Shown here: piece after piece, positions 1 through 8,894 of the stretch
Layout of the letters: each line of letters starts with the position of its first letter
How positions within the stretch are numbered: the first letter of the stretch is position 1
DNA from: JBBIGV01 sp037447335
Lineage (GTDB): Bacteria; Bacteroidota; Ignavibacteria; Ignavibacteriales; Ignavibacteriaceae
DNA: 24,943 bases
Assembly (NCBI GenBank): GCA_037447335.1
Contig: JBBIGV010000054.1
Span: 1 to 24,943 of the forward strand
Direction: 5' to 3'
The notes under the pieces: model-generated
What the model was told of the DNA's origin: nothing
The model's database searches: none
Seen by the model: only the letters and a program-made list of their open reading frames with translations
Translations under genes and position numbers: made by a program

Positions 1-275
1 ATCATTATATGCCGTCTGATATTCAGCAAAAATTTCCCGACCGGCTTAAACCGGTTGGGTTAGCGGTCGGGCATTCCGCAAAGGGAATTGCAGAATTTGT
101 TAATTGGCGTTACCGTGAAGTATATATCGGTCTTGATTATGATCTCCGAAAAATTCCTTTCGGTGATGATAATAATTTTATAAGATTTCTTAAGAATGAA
201 CTTAATATAATCCGGCTTCCGCTTCCCGCCGCAAAAATTTCTCCCGATGGCGTCTGGTATGGATTATATTTTTGA
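1..275 (+). CDS. DUF2279 (YfiM-like) protein, C-terminal part, cut by window edge
   Basis: The reading frame is already open at the window edge (His-Tyr precede the first Met at base 9), so this is the 3' end of a longer gene and that Met need not be the start. The tail has the layout I associate with Bacteroidota DUF2279 proteins: a segment with Leu-Lys-Pro-Val-Gly-Leu-Ala-Val-Gly, then REVYIGLDYDLRKIP, then a hydrophobic IIRLPLPA stretch and a C-terminal GLYF. That family is predicted to be an envelope (periplasmic or outer-membrane lipoprotein) protein of unknown biochemical role. It ends at TGA 273-275, and the next gene is convergent. The family call rests on remembered motif similarity in a fragment of about 90 residues. 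Function is unknown. Confidence 0.6.
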   Translation, partial: HYMPSDIQQKFPDRLKPVGLAVGHSAKGIAEFVNWRYREVYIGLDYDLRKIPFGDDNNFIRFLKNELNIIRLPLPAAKISPDGVWYGLYF

Positions 276-327
276 TGTGCTGTACTGTTTTAAAGTTCTT
301 ATCGCGTAGAGAAATAATTCGTTCTGT

Positions 328-1452
328 TTATTTTTCAATTATTTCGATTGAGATGCCAAGATTTTTCATGTCATTCATTAGTTTTTCGGGATCAACAAAA
401 TATGCCATATTGAACAGCCCCGCTTTTCTTCCGCCGGATAAATACTGCATTAGGCAGGCAATAACCGGAATGGCAGTAAATTGATAACCGTCCTCATGTG
501 AAAGAACAATATCAACCTTTTTCTCTTTCCCGTCCTTTACTCCTTCGGCTTCGAGTTTCAGGCAGGTTTTGAAGGGGGGCTTTGTGAATTTTTTCAATCC
601 AAACTCTAACATCCGGGCAAAAAGTTTTCTTGTTTCAGGTAAGAACTGCATGGTGAAATAACACGCAGGCAGTACAAAATAATCAACAAACCAGTTGAAC
701 CCGCTTACATAAAAACCGGTTGTTGAAAGTGACGGGAATGTTTGGGGGAGCATTGTCATTTCTTCGAGATGAAACAGGTAGGTTTCAATTTTACCAAATG
801 GCTTAGCGAAGTCGAACTTTTTAACTGCTTTCTTGTCAATCAGCTTTATTCTTTCCCATTTGCCGTTCCGGTACATCAGGTTTTCATGTATTCTCAATCC
901 ATCCAGCATTTCAAGAATTGTTGAACGTGAGTACGAGTACTTCTTCCAGTTAAATCTTATCAGACTTGCAACATTAGCGGTATAAATTTCATCAAAATAC
1001 TTTGAAGCGTATCTTACAAGTGCGGCAGGCAAACCGGGGTGAAATCCTGCATCGGTAATAAAGCAAAGGTTGTAAGAACGTATAAGATGTTTCAGAGCAT
1101 CAAGTGTAGCTGCCTGGTTTGGCGAAAACTGAACATCAAGGTAATCAATCGAGTTTTGAATAGCGGCGCTTGTGATTTCACCCGTGTAGTTTGAAGTGCT
1201 CGATGCAACTATTACGAACCCGCATTGTTTGAATGCCCGCATCAGACTGCCTTCATCGGCTGCATCTGCTTTAAGCCAGCTTACCCTGTCGGTATTAAAT
1301 TCAATATTGAAACGGGCTGCCGTCTCTTTGGCTTTTTCATAATTTCTGCCGGCAATTATAATGTTTGTATTGGTATGCTCGAGCAGCATCTGCACAATCA
1401 ACCGACCGGTATTGCCATAACCGCCTAATACAAGGAATGTGTTTTTTTTCAT
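328..1452 (-). CDS. Saccharopine dehydrogenase-like NAD(P)-binding oxidoreductase
   Basis: A 374-residue protein with an N-terminal Rossmann fold: beta strand TFLVLGG followed by GGYGNTGR (residues 10-17), the glycine-rich loop of saccharopine dehydrogenase/trans-acting enoyl reductase-like proteins. A second strand, NIIIAGRN, follows in the place expected for dinucleotide selectivity. The middle (GFHPGLPAALVRYA) matches the substrate-domain style of this superfamily. The C-terminal half is less conserved and has a hydrophobic stretch near residues 255-275. The substrate cannot be read from the sequence, because the family covers lysine biosynthesis, polyamine metabolism and membrane-associated lipid reductases. 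The start at 1452 is supported by an upstream AGGGAA. It is convergent with the DUF2279 gene and appears to be monocistronic and intact. Confidence 0.75.
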   Translation of the reverse strand: MKKNTFLVLGGYGNTGRLIVQMLLEHTNTNIIIAGRNYEKAKETAARFNIEFNTDRVSWLKADAADEGSLMRAFKQCGFVIVASSTSNYTGEITSAAIQNSIDYLDVQFSPNQAATLDALKHLIRSYNLCFITDAGFHPGLPAALVRYASKYFDEIYTANVASLIRFNWKKYSYSRSTILEMLDGLRIHENLMYRNGKWERIKLIDKKAVKKFDFAKPFGKIETYLFHLEEMTMLPQTFPSLSTTGFYVSGFNWFVDYFVLPACYFTMQFLPETRKLFARMLEFGLKKFTKPPFKTCLKLEAEGVKDGKEKKVDIVLSHEDGYQFTAIPVIACLMQYLSGGRKAGLFNMAYFVDPEKLMNDMKNLGISIEIIEK

Positions 1453-1615
1453 GTGTTCCCTAAGGATTAAACCCGTTAACGCCCACTAACAGAGGAAAAT
1501 TCATGCAAAAGATACAAAATAAAATATGCAGATTCTATAATTTTCAAGTCCGTACGATCATACACTCTCAGGGTCAGTCAGAATATATCAGAGAAGTATT
1601 ATATTTATAATTTTT

Positions 1616-2870
1616 TCACCCGGATGAACTAAACTTATTTATATAGCTGTGAATATCAAATTTCTTTGCTGCGCCATTCCGGTTCATATATCTTATCTTG
1701 CCATAAACCGGTCTTTCAAACCATGGGCGGTCATGCACACCTCCTATTGACCATGCGATACCGGTATATCCATTAGGATTGCGCCCGTCGAGTTCATATT
1801 TATCATTTAAATAGATTGCTGTTCTTAGTGCATTTTCGGGTGATTTTGACCACTCGAGTATTTTCTTCGCCCAGTACATTCGTATATAACCATGCATTTT
1901 CCCGGTGATAACCATTTCTGTTTGGGCGGCATTCCACAAATCTTCATGAGTATCTGCGTGTTCAAAATCTTCTAAAGTATATAAATATTCTCCTTCGCCC
2001 TTATGATGATCATTCAAAGTTTTTTTTCCCCAATCGTGAAAGCCCTCAAATGAATCATAATTTTTATTGAAGTAACAGAAGTTGTCGGAGAGCTTCCTTC
2101 TTACAATTAATTCTTCAAGAAATATTTTTTCTGATTCTTTGTTCCCTTCAATTCTTTGGACCTCAAGCGCAATACGCTGTGCGGATATCTGACCAAAATG
2201 CAAGTAGGGAGAAAGATTTGATTGACCATCTTTTGACGGGTCATTTCTCAGTTCATGATAATTATCAAATTTATTATGCAAAAAATCTCTGAAAGATTTC
2301 TGAGCTGCTTTTTCGCCGGGTTTATTCCAGGTTACTTCTTTAACGTCACGGTTTATGTTCAGCGAGTTTTCAATGTAGTTCCAATCGATAACATCCGAAG
2401 AAAGTTCGCCTTTTTTCATATTCGTTAATGGCGGAAAATCATCCAGAAATTCAAACAGCGCTTTATTGATTTTCGGACGAATAGTATAAGCGGCAAACCC
2501 CTGCTTGGCTGAAACATAAAAACATGGAACAATATTGTGTGCATCAACTTCATAAAAGGGAATAGAAATTTTCGTTGCAGCATCGCGTTTCCGGATACGC
2601 TTGATTTTCAGAGGATCAAAGTATGTAAGAAGAATCGAAGCGTTTATTTTTTTTAAGAATGCCGGAATTTGTTCTTCAGGATTACCTGAAGTTAAGAGAA
2701 TGGAATGTTATAATCAGCCAGTTCCCGTTCAACTTCCATCAACCCCTTCAGCATAAAACCATACTGACGAATGGCAGCTTCAGGGAAATCCGGTTCAAGA
2801 TTAAAGACTACAGCCAAGGACCGCTTTTTCTCTGAGGCAAGCTTTTGTCCATTGCAGTAAAACTAACCAT
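1616..2870 (-). pseudogene. Class II CPD photolyase, 5'-truncated and frameshifted
   Basis: The intact 3' frame (1616 to about 2700) carries the FAD-binding domain of class II deoxyribodipyrimidine photolyases: NLSPYLHFGQIS, EELIVRRKLSDNFCYF, and near the end GIAWSIGGVHDRPWFERPVY. This frame stays open well past the Met at 2419 (AKQGFAAYTIRPKINKALF lies upstream), so that Met is not the true start. Around 2695-2706 the frame breaks: the N-terminal-domain residues up to DYNIPF continue in another frame and hit TAA, while LLTSGNPEEQ resumes in the downstream frame. A second shift is likely near 2840. Homology fades at about 2870, where the first 25 or so residues are missing and a plus-strand gene start abuts. 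The enzyme would repair UV cyclobutane dimers; this copy is probably inactive. Confidence 0.85.
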
Positions 2871-2888
2871 AATAAATAAGGAGGTCAC

Positions 2889-2972
2889 ATGAAAGTTACT
2901 TATAGTGTTGTTCTGGTTCTATTCCTGCTCACTTCATTTTTATCAGCACAGACCTGCGATGATGCTGGTTAA
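2889..2972 (+). CDS. 27-residue secretory peptide or truncated 5' end of a secreted-protein gene
   Basis: A very strong Shine-Dalgarno (AGGAGGTCAC, 2880-2888 region) sits directly before ATG 2889. The product is a near-perfect signal peptide: Lys at position 3, a hydrophobic core VVLVLFLLTSFL, and a Ser-Ala-Gln cleavage site at residues 19-21. Only TCDDAG remains after it before TAA. About 57 bases later comes an intrinsic terminator. No longer frame continues after the stop. The simplest reading is the start of an exported-protein gene whose body was deleted; a genuine tiny secreted peptide is possible. The preserved ribosome site and signal peptide suggest that the loss is recent or that the peptide is kept. 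Confidence 0.45.
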   Translation: MKVTYSVVLVLFLLTSFLSAQTCDDAG

Positions 2973-3028
2973 ATAACGACAAATGTCGTAACAGCAAGTA
3001 ACCTGCTGATAATAAGTTATTACAAAAT

Positions 3029-3052
3029 GCTGCTCACGGGCAGCCTTTTTTT
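3029..3052 (+). terminator. Intrinsic terminator after the short secretory ORF
   Basis: GCTGC (3029-3033) and GCAGC (3040-3044) form a 5-bp GC-rich stem with loop TCACGG, followed by C and seven T (3046-3052). It isolates the short ORF from the metH promoter that starts about 45 bases later. Confidence 0.7.
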
Positions 3053-3095
3053 AAATAGCTACTCGGTCAACTTTTATGTTGAAAAAAACACAACA

Positions 3096-3125
3096 TTGAC
3101 AAAACATCAATATTTCATATATTTG
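3096..3125 (+). promoter_or_regulatory. Promoter of the riboswitch-metH transcript
   Basis: TTGACA (3096-3101) and TATATT (3118-3123) are separated by 16 bases. The downstream box extends to TATATTTG (3118-3125), which also fits the Bacteroidota -7 consensus TAnnTTTG with TTG upstream. Transcription would start near 3132, just before the aptamer, and the position after the preceding terminator is appropriate. Confidence 0.6.
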
Positions 3126-3159
3126 AAGCGCAATTAATAAACAACTTTAATTAAATATT

Positions 3160-3271
3160 CTTATCAAGAACGGCAGAGGGAACAGGCCCTGTGATGCCGT
3201 AGCAACCGATCACGATTTAATCGGGATGACAGGTGCTAAGTCCTGCCTCCGTTTTGCGGAGGAAAGATGAG
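3160..3271 (+). promoter_or_regulatory. SAM-I (S-box) riboswitch aptamer
   Basis: The canonical S-box conserved blocks are present in order: CTTATCAAGA, GGCAGAGGGA, GGCCCTGTGATGCC, AGCAACC, GGTGCTAAGTCCTGCC and GAAAGATGAG. Helix P1 is formed by CTTATC (3160-3165) with GATGAG (3266-3271), including one G-U pair. The aptamer binds S-adenosylmethionine, and here it precedes metH, whose product makes the methionine used for SAM. With SAM bound, P1 is stabilised and the downstream terminator can form. The P4 arm CCTCCG-TTTT-GCGGAGG is strong. The family call is very secure from sequence blocks alone. Confidence 0.95.
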
Positions 3272-3291
3272 ATGAAGAAGGAATACTTAAT

Positions 3292-3322
3292 ACCTCTTCT
3301 GCTCATCTGAAGAGGTTTTTTT
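3292..3322 (+). terminator. Riboswitch-controlled intrinsic terminator of metH
   Basis: ACCTCTTC (3292-3299) pairs perfectly with GAAGAGGT (3309-3316), followed by a run of T to 3322. The competing structure is visible: AGATGAG (3265-3271) pairs with CTCATCT (3302-3308), and GAAGA-A-GG (3274-3281) pairs with CCTCTTC, giving a long antiterminator that uses both the P1 3' strand and the terminator's 5' arm. SAM should therefore switch transcription off. Confidence 0.9.
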
Positions 3323-3338
3323 ATTTTAAATTTATACG

Positions 3339-6300
3339 ATGGAAAATACATTCGAAATATTGAACAGACTGCTTACAGAGCGGATACTTGTAATTGACGG
3401 CGCTATGGGCACAATGATTCAGCGTTACAAGTTATCCGAAAGCGATTTCAGAGGCGAAAGATTTAAGGACCACTCGCACGATCTCAAAGGTAATAATGAT
3501 ATTCTTTGTTTAACAAAACCCGATGTTATAAAAGAGATCCATCGCGAGTATCTTGAAGCCGGGGCGGATATAATCGAAACAAATACATTTAATGCCAATT
3601 CAATTTCACAGGCAGATTATCAGGCTCAGAATTTTGATTATGATATAAATTTCGCAGCCGCGCAAATTGCAAAAGAAGCTGCTAAAGAATTCACCGGAAT
3701 AAATCCAGGCAAGCCGCGTTTTGCTGCAGGCGCACTCGGTCCTACAAACAAAGCGCTTTCACTCTCTCCTGATGTAAATGACCCGGGCTTTCGTGCTGCA
3801 TCATTTGATGAAGTAATGAATGCATATTATGAACAGGCGCGCGGGCTCGTGGATGGCGGGGCTGATATTCTTCTTATCGAAACAATTTTTGATACCCTTA
3901 ATGCTAAAGCGGCTATCTATGCAATTGATGAATTGATGCGTGCAAAAAATATTCAAATGCCGGTTATGATATCCGGAACTATAGTTGATCAGAGCGGAAG
4001 AACTTTATCAGGTCAGACTGTAGAAGCATTCTGGATTTCCGTTTCCCACGCAAAAAATCTTTTAAGCGTTGGATTAAACTGTGCTCTCGGCGCTAAACAA
4101 ATGCGGCCCTTTGTTGAAGACTTATCAAAAGCAGCAGATAAGTTTTTGTCTGTTTATCCGAATGCCGGTCTTCCGAATGAAATGGGTGAGTATGATGAAT
4201 CGCCGGAGGCTATGGCGTCCGTGCTTGAAGAATTTCTGCAAAGCGGATTTGTTAACATTGTCGGCGGATGCTGCGGCACAACTCCGGCACATATAAAACA
4301 AATTGCTGAGCGTGTTAAGAAATTCAAGCCGCGCATTCCTGTTAAGCATAAGCCTTTACTCCGCTTAAGCGGACTTGAACCCGTAGTAATTCATCCCGAA
4401 ACTAATTTTGTTAATATAGGCGAACGAACAAATGTAACCGGTTCGCGCAAGTTTGCACGGTTAATTAAAGATGGTGATTTTGAAGAAGCGCTTTCTGTTG
4501 CACGCAACCAGGTAGAAGGCGGCGCACAAATTCTTGATGTGAACATGGATGAGGGACTGCTTGATTCGGAAGCCGCTATGACAAAGTTTCTTAATCTTAT
4601 TGCTTCCGAACCTGATATTGCCAAACTGCCAATAATGATTGATTCATCCAAATGGTCGGTGCTTGAAGCTGGTTTAAAATGCCTGCAGGGAAAAGGTATC
4701 GTTAACTCAATCAGTCTGAAAGAAGGCGAAGAAGTTTTTAAAGAGCATGCAAGAAAGGTGCTTCAGTATGGCGCCGCAGTAATCATTATGGCTTTTGATG
4801 AAAAAGGTCAGGCAGATACTTTTGAAAGACGAAAAGAAATCTGTGCGCGTGCTTATAAAATTTTAACCGAAGAAGTCGGGTTTCCGCCCAACGATATAAT
4901 TTTTGATCCTAACATTCTTACCGTTGCAACCGGAATTGAGGAACATAATAATTATGCTGTTGATTACATAGAAACCGTCAGATGGATAAAACAAAATCTG
5001 CCGTTAACTAAAGTAAGCGGTGGTGTAAGCAATATTTCTTTTTCGTTCCGCGGAAATGATGTTGTGCGTGAAGCAATGCACTCCGCTTTTCTCTTCCACT
5101 CAATTAAAGCCGGCATGGATATGGGCATAGTGAACGCCGGTCAGCTTGCTGTTTATGAAGAAATTCCCAAAGACCTTCTTGAAAGGGTTGAGGATGTTTT
5201 GCTCAACAGACATGCAGATGCTGCAGAGAGATTAATTGAATTTGCCGAATCAGTTAAAGGCAAAGAAAAAGCCGATGAAAAAATTGACGAATGGCGTAAT
5301 GCTCCTGTTGAAGAAAGATTAAAACATGCGCTTGTAAGAGGAATAGTAGATTTTATAGACGCAGATATTGAAGAGGCTAGAAAAAAATATCCTTCGCCGC
5401 TTCAAATAATTGAGGGTCCGCTGATGGACGGAATGAGCGTCGTTGGCGATTTGTTCGGGTCGGGTAAAATGTTTCTTCCGCAGGTTGTAAAAAGTGCAAG
5501 AGTTATGAAAAAGGCTGTAGCGATCTTAATTCCATATATTGAAGCTGAGAAAGAAAAAAATCAAAATACCCGTGAGCAAGGAAAAGTTTTGATGGCAACG
5601 GTTAAGGGCGATGTGCATGATATCGGCAAAAACATCGTAGGGGTTGTGCTTGGATGCAATAATTATAATGTTATAGACCTTGGAGTAATGGTTCACTCTG
5701 ATGTAATTCTTCAAAAAGCAATAGAAGAAAAAGCAGATGTAATCGGTTTGAGCGGTCTGATAACACCATCGCTTGATGAAATGGTTCACGTAGCAAAAGA
5801 GATGGAACGCCGCCGTATGAAAATTCCTTTATTGATAGGTGGAGCAACTACTTCGCGTATTCACACTGCGGTTAAGATCGCACAAAATTATTCTCATCCG
5901 GTAATCCACGTGCTTGATGCTTCACGAAGCGTCCCCGTTGTAAGCAGTCTCATTAACCCCGATGAGAATATTAAAGAAAATTTTATCTCTCAGATTAAAA
6001 ATGAATACAAAGAACTGAGAGAAAAACATCTTAAAAAAATGGAAGATAAAGCCCTCTTGCCTCCAGAAAAAGCAAGAGAGAACAGATTAAAAATCGATTG
6101 GTCCAAAACGAATATTTGCAAACCAAACAAGCCCGGTATTACTGTGCTGAACAATTATCCCCTTTCAAACTTACGCCGTTACATTGACTGGGCTCCGTTT
6201 TTCATGACCTGGGAGCTTAAAGGAAAATATCCCGCTATATTTGACAACAAGGAATACGGAAAAGAGGCAAAGAAACTTTTTGATGATGCAAACAATCTTT

Positions 6301-7031
6301 TAGACCATATCATTAAAGAAGACTTACTTCGGGCTAATGGTGTTGTTGGATTGTTCCCCGCAAACAGTGTCGGGTTTGATGATATTGAAATATATACCGA
6401 TGATAAAAGAAAAGGAGTTAAGAGAGTACTTCACGCACTGAGACAACAAAGTTTAAAAGCCGGCGCCCAGCCAAATTATGCTCTTTCGGATTTCATCGCT
6501 CCCAAAGAAACGGGCAAAGCAGATTACATCGGCACTTTTGCTGTAACAGCGGGAATTGGTATAGAATCATTAGTTGAAAAATTTGAAAAAGAACATGATG
6601 ATTACAACAGTATTTTGGTGAAAGCATTAGCCGACAGGCTCGCTGAAGCATTTGCCGAACATCTTCATGAACTCGTAAGAAAAGATTACTGGGGTTATGC
6701 ACAAGATGAATCTCTTTCCAACGATGAGCTGATTAAAGAAAAATATGTGGGAATTCGCCCTGCACCGGGTTATCCCGCTCAACCCGATCATACTGAAAAA
6801 CCGATAATATTTTCACTGCTTGACGCAGAAAAAAACACGGGAATAATTCTCACTGAAAGTCTGGCAATGTATCCGGCTGCATCTGTATGCGGTTTGTATT
6901 TTGCACATCCTGAATCAAAATACTTTAATGTTGGAAAGATAACCAAAGATCAGGTGCTCGATTACCACCGCCGCAAGGGTATGAGCGTAGAAGAAATTGA
7001 AAAGTGGTTAAGCCCGATACTTTCTTATTGA
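3339..7031 (+). CDS. metH: Cobalamin-dependent methionine synthase (MetH)
   Basis: A full-length 1230-residue enzyme (E. coli MetH is of similar size). It transfers the methyl group of 5-methyltetrahydrofolate to homocysteine through cob(I)alamin, in the cytoplasm. Domains in order: homocysteine-binding (1-330) with zinc ligands Cys248 (GLNC) and Cys311/Cys312 (GGCCGTTP); pterin-binding (355-620, starting at NIGERTNVTGSRKF); B12 cap and B12-binding (650-900) with DVHDIGKN, where His760 is the expected lower axial cobalt ligand; and the reactivation domain (905-1230) with RPAPGYPAQPDHTEK starting at Arg1140, which binds SAM. No lesions. The start at 3339 lacks a Shine-Dalgarno, as is common in Bacteroidota. 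Control is by the S-box riboswitch. The next gene starts 3 bases after the stop, so co-transcription is likely. Confidence 0.98.
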   Translation: MENTFEILNRLLTERILVIDGAMGTMIQRYKLSESDFRGERFKDHSHDLKGNNDILCLTKPDVIKEIHREYLEAGADIIETNTFNANSISQADYQAQNFDYDINFAAAQIAKEAAKEFTGINPGKPRFAAGALGPTNKALSLSPDVNDPGFRAASFDEVMNAYYEQARGLVDGGADILLIETIFDTLNAKAAIYAIDELMRAKNIQMPVMISGTIVDQSGRTLSGQTVEAFWISVSHAKNLLSVGLNCALGAKQMRPFVEDLSKAADKFLSVYPNAGLPNEMGEYDESPEAMASVLEEFLQSGFVNIVGGCCGTTPAHIKQIAERVKKFKPRIPVKHKPLLRLSGLEPVVIHPETNFVNIGERTNVTGSRKFARLIKDGDFEEALSVARNQVEGGAQILDVNMDEGLLDSEAAMTKFLNLIASEPDIAKLPIMIDSSKWSVLEAGLKCLQGKGIVNSISLKEGEEVFKEHARKVLQYGAAVIIMAFDEKGQADTFERRKEICARAYKILTEEVGFPPNDIIFDPNILTVATGIEEHNNYAVDYIETVRWIKQNLPLTKVSGGVSNISFSFRGNDVVREAMHSAFLFHSIKAGMDMGIVNAGQLAVYEEIPKDLLERVEDVLLNRHADAAERLIEFAESVKGKEKADEKIDEWRNAPVEERLKHALVRGIVDFIDADIEEARKKYPSPLQIIEGPLMDGMSVVGDLFGSGKMFLPQVVKSARVMKKAVAILIPYIEAEKEKNQNTREQGKVLMATVKGDVHDIGKNIVGVVLGCNNYNVIDLGVMVHSDVILQKAIEEKADVIGLSGLITPSLDEMVHVAKEMERRRMKIPLLIGGATTSRIHTAVKIAQNYSHPVIHVLDASRSVPVVSSLINPDENIKENFISQIKNEYKELREKHLKKMEDKALLPPEKARENRLKIDWSKTNICKPNKPGITVLNNYPLSNLRRYIDWAPFFMTWELKGKYPAIFDNKEYGKEAKKLFDDANNLLDHIIKEDLLRANGVVGLFPANSVGFDDIEIYTDDKRKGVKRVLHALRQQSLKAGAQPNYALSDFIAPKETGKADYIGTFAVTAGIGIESLVEKFEKEHDDYNSILVKALADRLAEAFAEHLHELVRKDYWGYAQDESLSNDELIKEKYVGIRPAPGYPAQPDHTEKPIIFSLLDAEKNTGIILTESLAMYPAASVCGLYFAHPESKYFNVGKITKDQVLDYHRRKGMSVEEIEKWLSPILSY

Positions 7032-7034
7032 CGA

Positions 7035-7812
7035 ATGGAAACATCGGAAATAAAAAAATATTTGCTGCATATCAGTTTGCCTGATTTTAACGGTGAGGTC
7101 AATATTGATAATCTTAAACGAATTCATAAAAATCATCTCTACAGAATTCCCTTTGAAAATCTTGACATACATCTGAATAAAAAAATTATTACAGACAAAA
7201 ACAGTTTGTTTGATAAAATTATTCATAAGATGCGCGGTGGCTTTTGTTACGAGCTGAACGGCTTATTTTATGAACTTCTGACTTCAATTGGCTACAAGGT
7301 GAAGATGATCTCCGCAGGAGTTTATAACGATGATGGACTGCCCGGTCAGGAATTTGATCATATGGCTTTAATTGTTTATACGGGCGGAAAAGAGCTTTTA
7401 TGTGATGTCGGGTTTGGCGATTCATTTATTGAGCCGCTGGAATTTATTCCCGGCAGAGAACAGGAAGATAATGGCGGTATTTTTAAGATAACAGCAATCA
7501 ATAATGACGATTACATTCTTCGAAGAAGAGATGATAAATATGGTTTTAGAAATCTATATGTCTTTTCTTTAAAACAAAGAGCGCTTGATGATTTTGAACA
7601 GATGTGTGTTTATCACCCAGACATCAGCCGATTCAACTTTTACACAAAAACGGTTTTGCACTTTAGCATTCCTGAACGGACGTTACACACTGCGCGACAA
7701 CAAATTCATTATTACTGAACACGGGATTAAGCAGGAGGTATTCTTTGATGGGAAAAAACAATTTGAAAAATATCTCGCTGAATATTTCGGCATATATTTA
7801 TATAAAGAGTGA
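7035..7812 (+). pseudogene. Arylamine N-acetyltransferase, single frameshift
   Basis: The N-terminal frame (7035-7718) shows the NAT family: RIPFENLDIH, then RGGFCYELN with catalytic Cys71, FDHMALIV with His109, and CDVGFGD with Asp124, the complete Cys-His-Asp triad. The family C-terminus (RFCTLAFLNGRYTLRDNKF, then a TEHG turn and FGIYL) lies in another frame, ending at 7812. Removing one A from the AAAAA run at 7646-7650 joins the two frames exactly; the span is 778 bases (259 codons plus one). A restored protein would have 258 residues, normal for NAT. The enzyme acetylates aromatic amines or hydrazines from acetyl-CoA. As read, translation ends early with an unrelated tail. The lesion may be a homopolymer sequencing error or real. 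It sits 3 bases after metH. Confidence 0.85.
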
Positions 7813-7848
7813 TAGAAATATTTGTTGAAGAATTCAAGGAAGAACAAA

Positions 7849-8409
7849 ATGAAAAGCAAACAACGCTGCCCCTGGTGTCTTAGTGATCCGCTCTACATAA
7901 AATATCATGACATGGAGTGGGGTGTTCCGGTTAATAGCGACAGAAAGTGGTTTGAGTTTTTACTTCTTGAAGGTTTTCAGGCAGGATTAAGCTGGTTAAC
8001 AATTCTAAAAAAAAGAGAATACTTCCGCAAAGCTTTTGACAACTTCGACTTTAATAAAATTGCATTGTATGATAAGCGCAAATTAAAATCACTCCTGAAT
8101 AATGAAGGAATTATTCGCAACAGACTTAAGATTGAAGCATCTGTTGTAAATGCAAAGGCATTTATAAATGTAAGAAAAGAGTTTGGCACTTTTAATAAAT
8201 ACATCTGGCAGTTCACCGGCGGGAGGCCGGTTGTAAACAGGTTTAAATCATTAAAAGAAATTCCTGCAAGAACAGAGTTGTCTGATCTGATTAGTAAGGA
8301 TTTAAAGAAACGTGGATTTAAATTCGTTGGTTCTACAATAATTTACGCGCACATGCAGGCAACCGGAATGGTAAACGATCATTTAATAACGTGCTTCAGA
8401 TATAAATAA
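7849..8409 (+). CDS. tag: DNA-3-methyladenine glycosylase I (Tag)
   Basis: A 186-residue base-excision-repair enzyme that removes 3-methyladenine from alkylated DNA. Family signatures: RCPWCLSDPLYIKYHDMEWG at the N-terminus, FEFLLLEGFQAGLSW with Glu41 at the position of E. coli Glu38, and NDHLITC at the C-terminus. Zinc ligands expected in this family are all present: Cys7, His20, His178 and Cys182. I prefer the ATG at 7849 to the TTG at 7822, because AGGAAG (7838-7843) has good spacing and family members begin only a few residues before the first zinc Cys. It lies 36 bases after the NAT gene on the same strand, probably in the metH operon. Intact. Confidence 0.93.
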   Translation: MKSKQRCPWCLSDPLYIKYHDMEWGVPVNSDRKWFEFLLLEGFQAGLSWLTILKKREYFRKAFDNFDFNKIALYDKRKLKSLLNNEGIIRNRLKIEASVVNAKAFINVRKEFGTFNKYIWQFTGGRPVVNRFKSLKEIPARTELSDLISKDLKKRGFKFVGSTIIYAHMQATGMVNDHLITCFRYK

Positions 8410-8450
8410 TTTTTGTGCAGCTTCCGGTGGTTGTAAAATCTTAATTGCAG

Positions 8451-8846
8451 TTACTTTAACACCAGTGTGTCCGGTCCGCTTACTTTATCAATATGACAGT
8501 TGCAGCGATCGGCGCTGATCATAAAAGCAGCGTTAACTTCGAGATCATCTTTCTTCCCGTTAAAAATTATCGTCTTTGGAACGATTGAAAAATCATTCAC
8601 GTAATTATCTGACATCACAACATAGTGTCCTTCAAAGAACGGGTCTTCATTTGAAAAATCGTACTCTTTTCCGAATTGATCCTTTACTGAAGTTATTAAT
8701 CCTTTAACTGGATTATTCAGCGAATCAACCACAACAACTGTTACCATCCGGAATTCCATTGTGCAGGGGCAGTCGTTTGCATCATTAATACAGGATGTTA
8801 TTGCTAACAAACAAAATGCTGCCCAGACATAAACAAGTTTTCTCAT
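8451..8846 (-). CDS. Small exported lipoprotein of unknown function
   Basis: 131 residues with a type II signal peptide: Arg-Lys near the start, hydrophobic VYVWAAFCLLA, and lipobox AITSC with Cys19 as the lipidation site. The mature part starts INDANDCPC and contains a strand-rich segment FRMVTVVVVDSLNNPVKG that resembles the start of a carboxypeptidase-regulatory/Ig-like beta domain. A C-terminal DRCNCHIDKVSGPD motif gives two more cysteines that could pair with those near the N-terminus. It is likely anchored in the envelope. It lies 48 bases downstream of the gene at 8895-9287 on the same strand and may share its transcript. The specific role is unknown. Confidence 0.65.
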   Translation of the reverse strand: MRKLVYVWAAFCLLAITSCINDANDCPCTMEFRMVTVVVVDSLNNPVKGLITSVKDQFGKEYDFSNEDPFFEGHYVVMSDNYVNDFSIVPKTIIFNGKKDDLEVNAAFMISADRCNCHIDKVSGPDTLVLK

Positions 8847-8894
8847 TATTACTTTCCTTTATGTTGTTTCAATATTTATTCTGATTTATAAATA

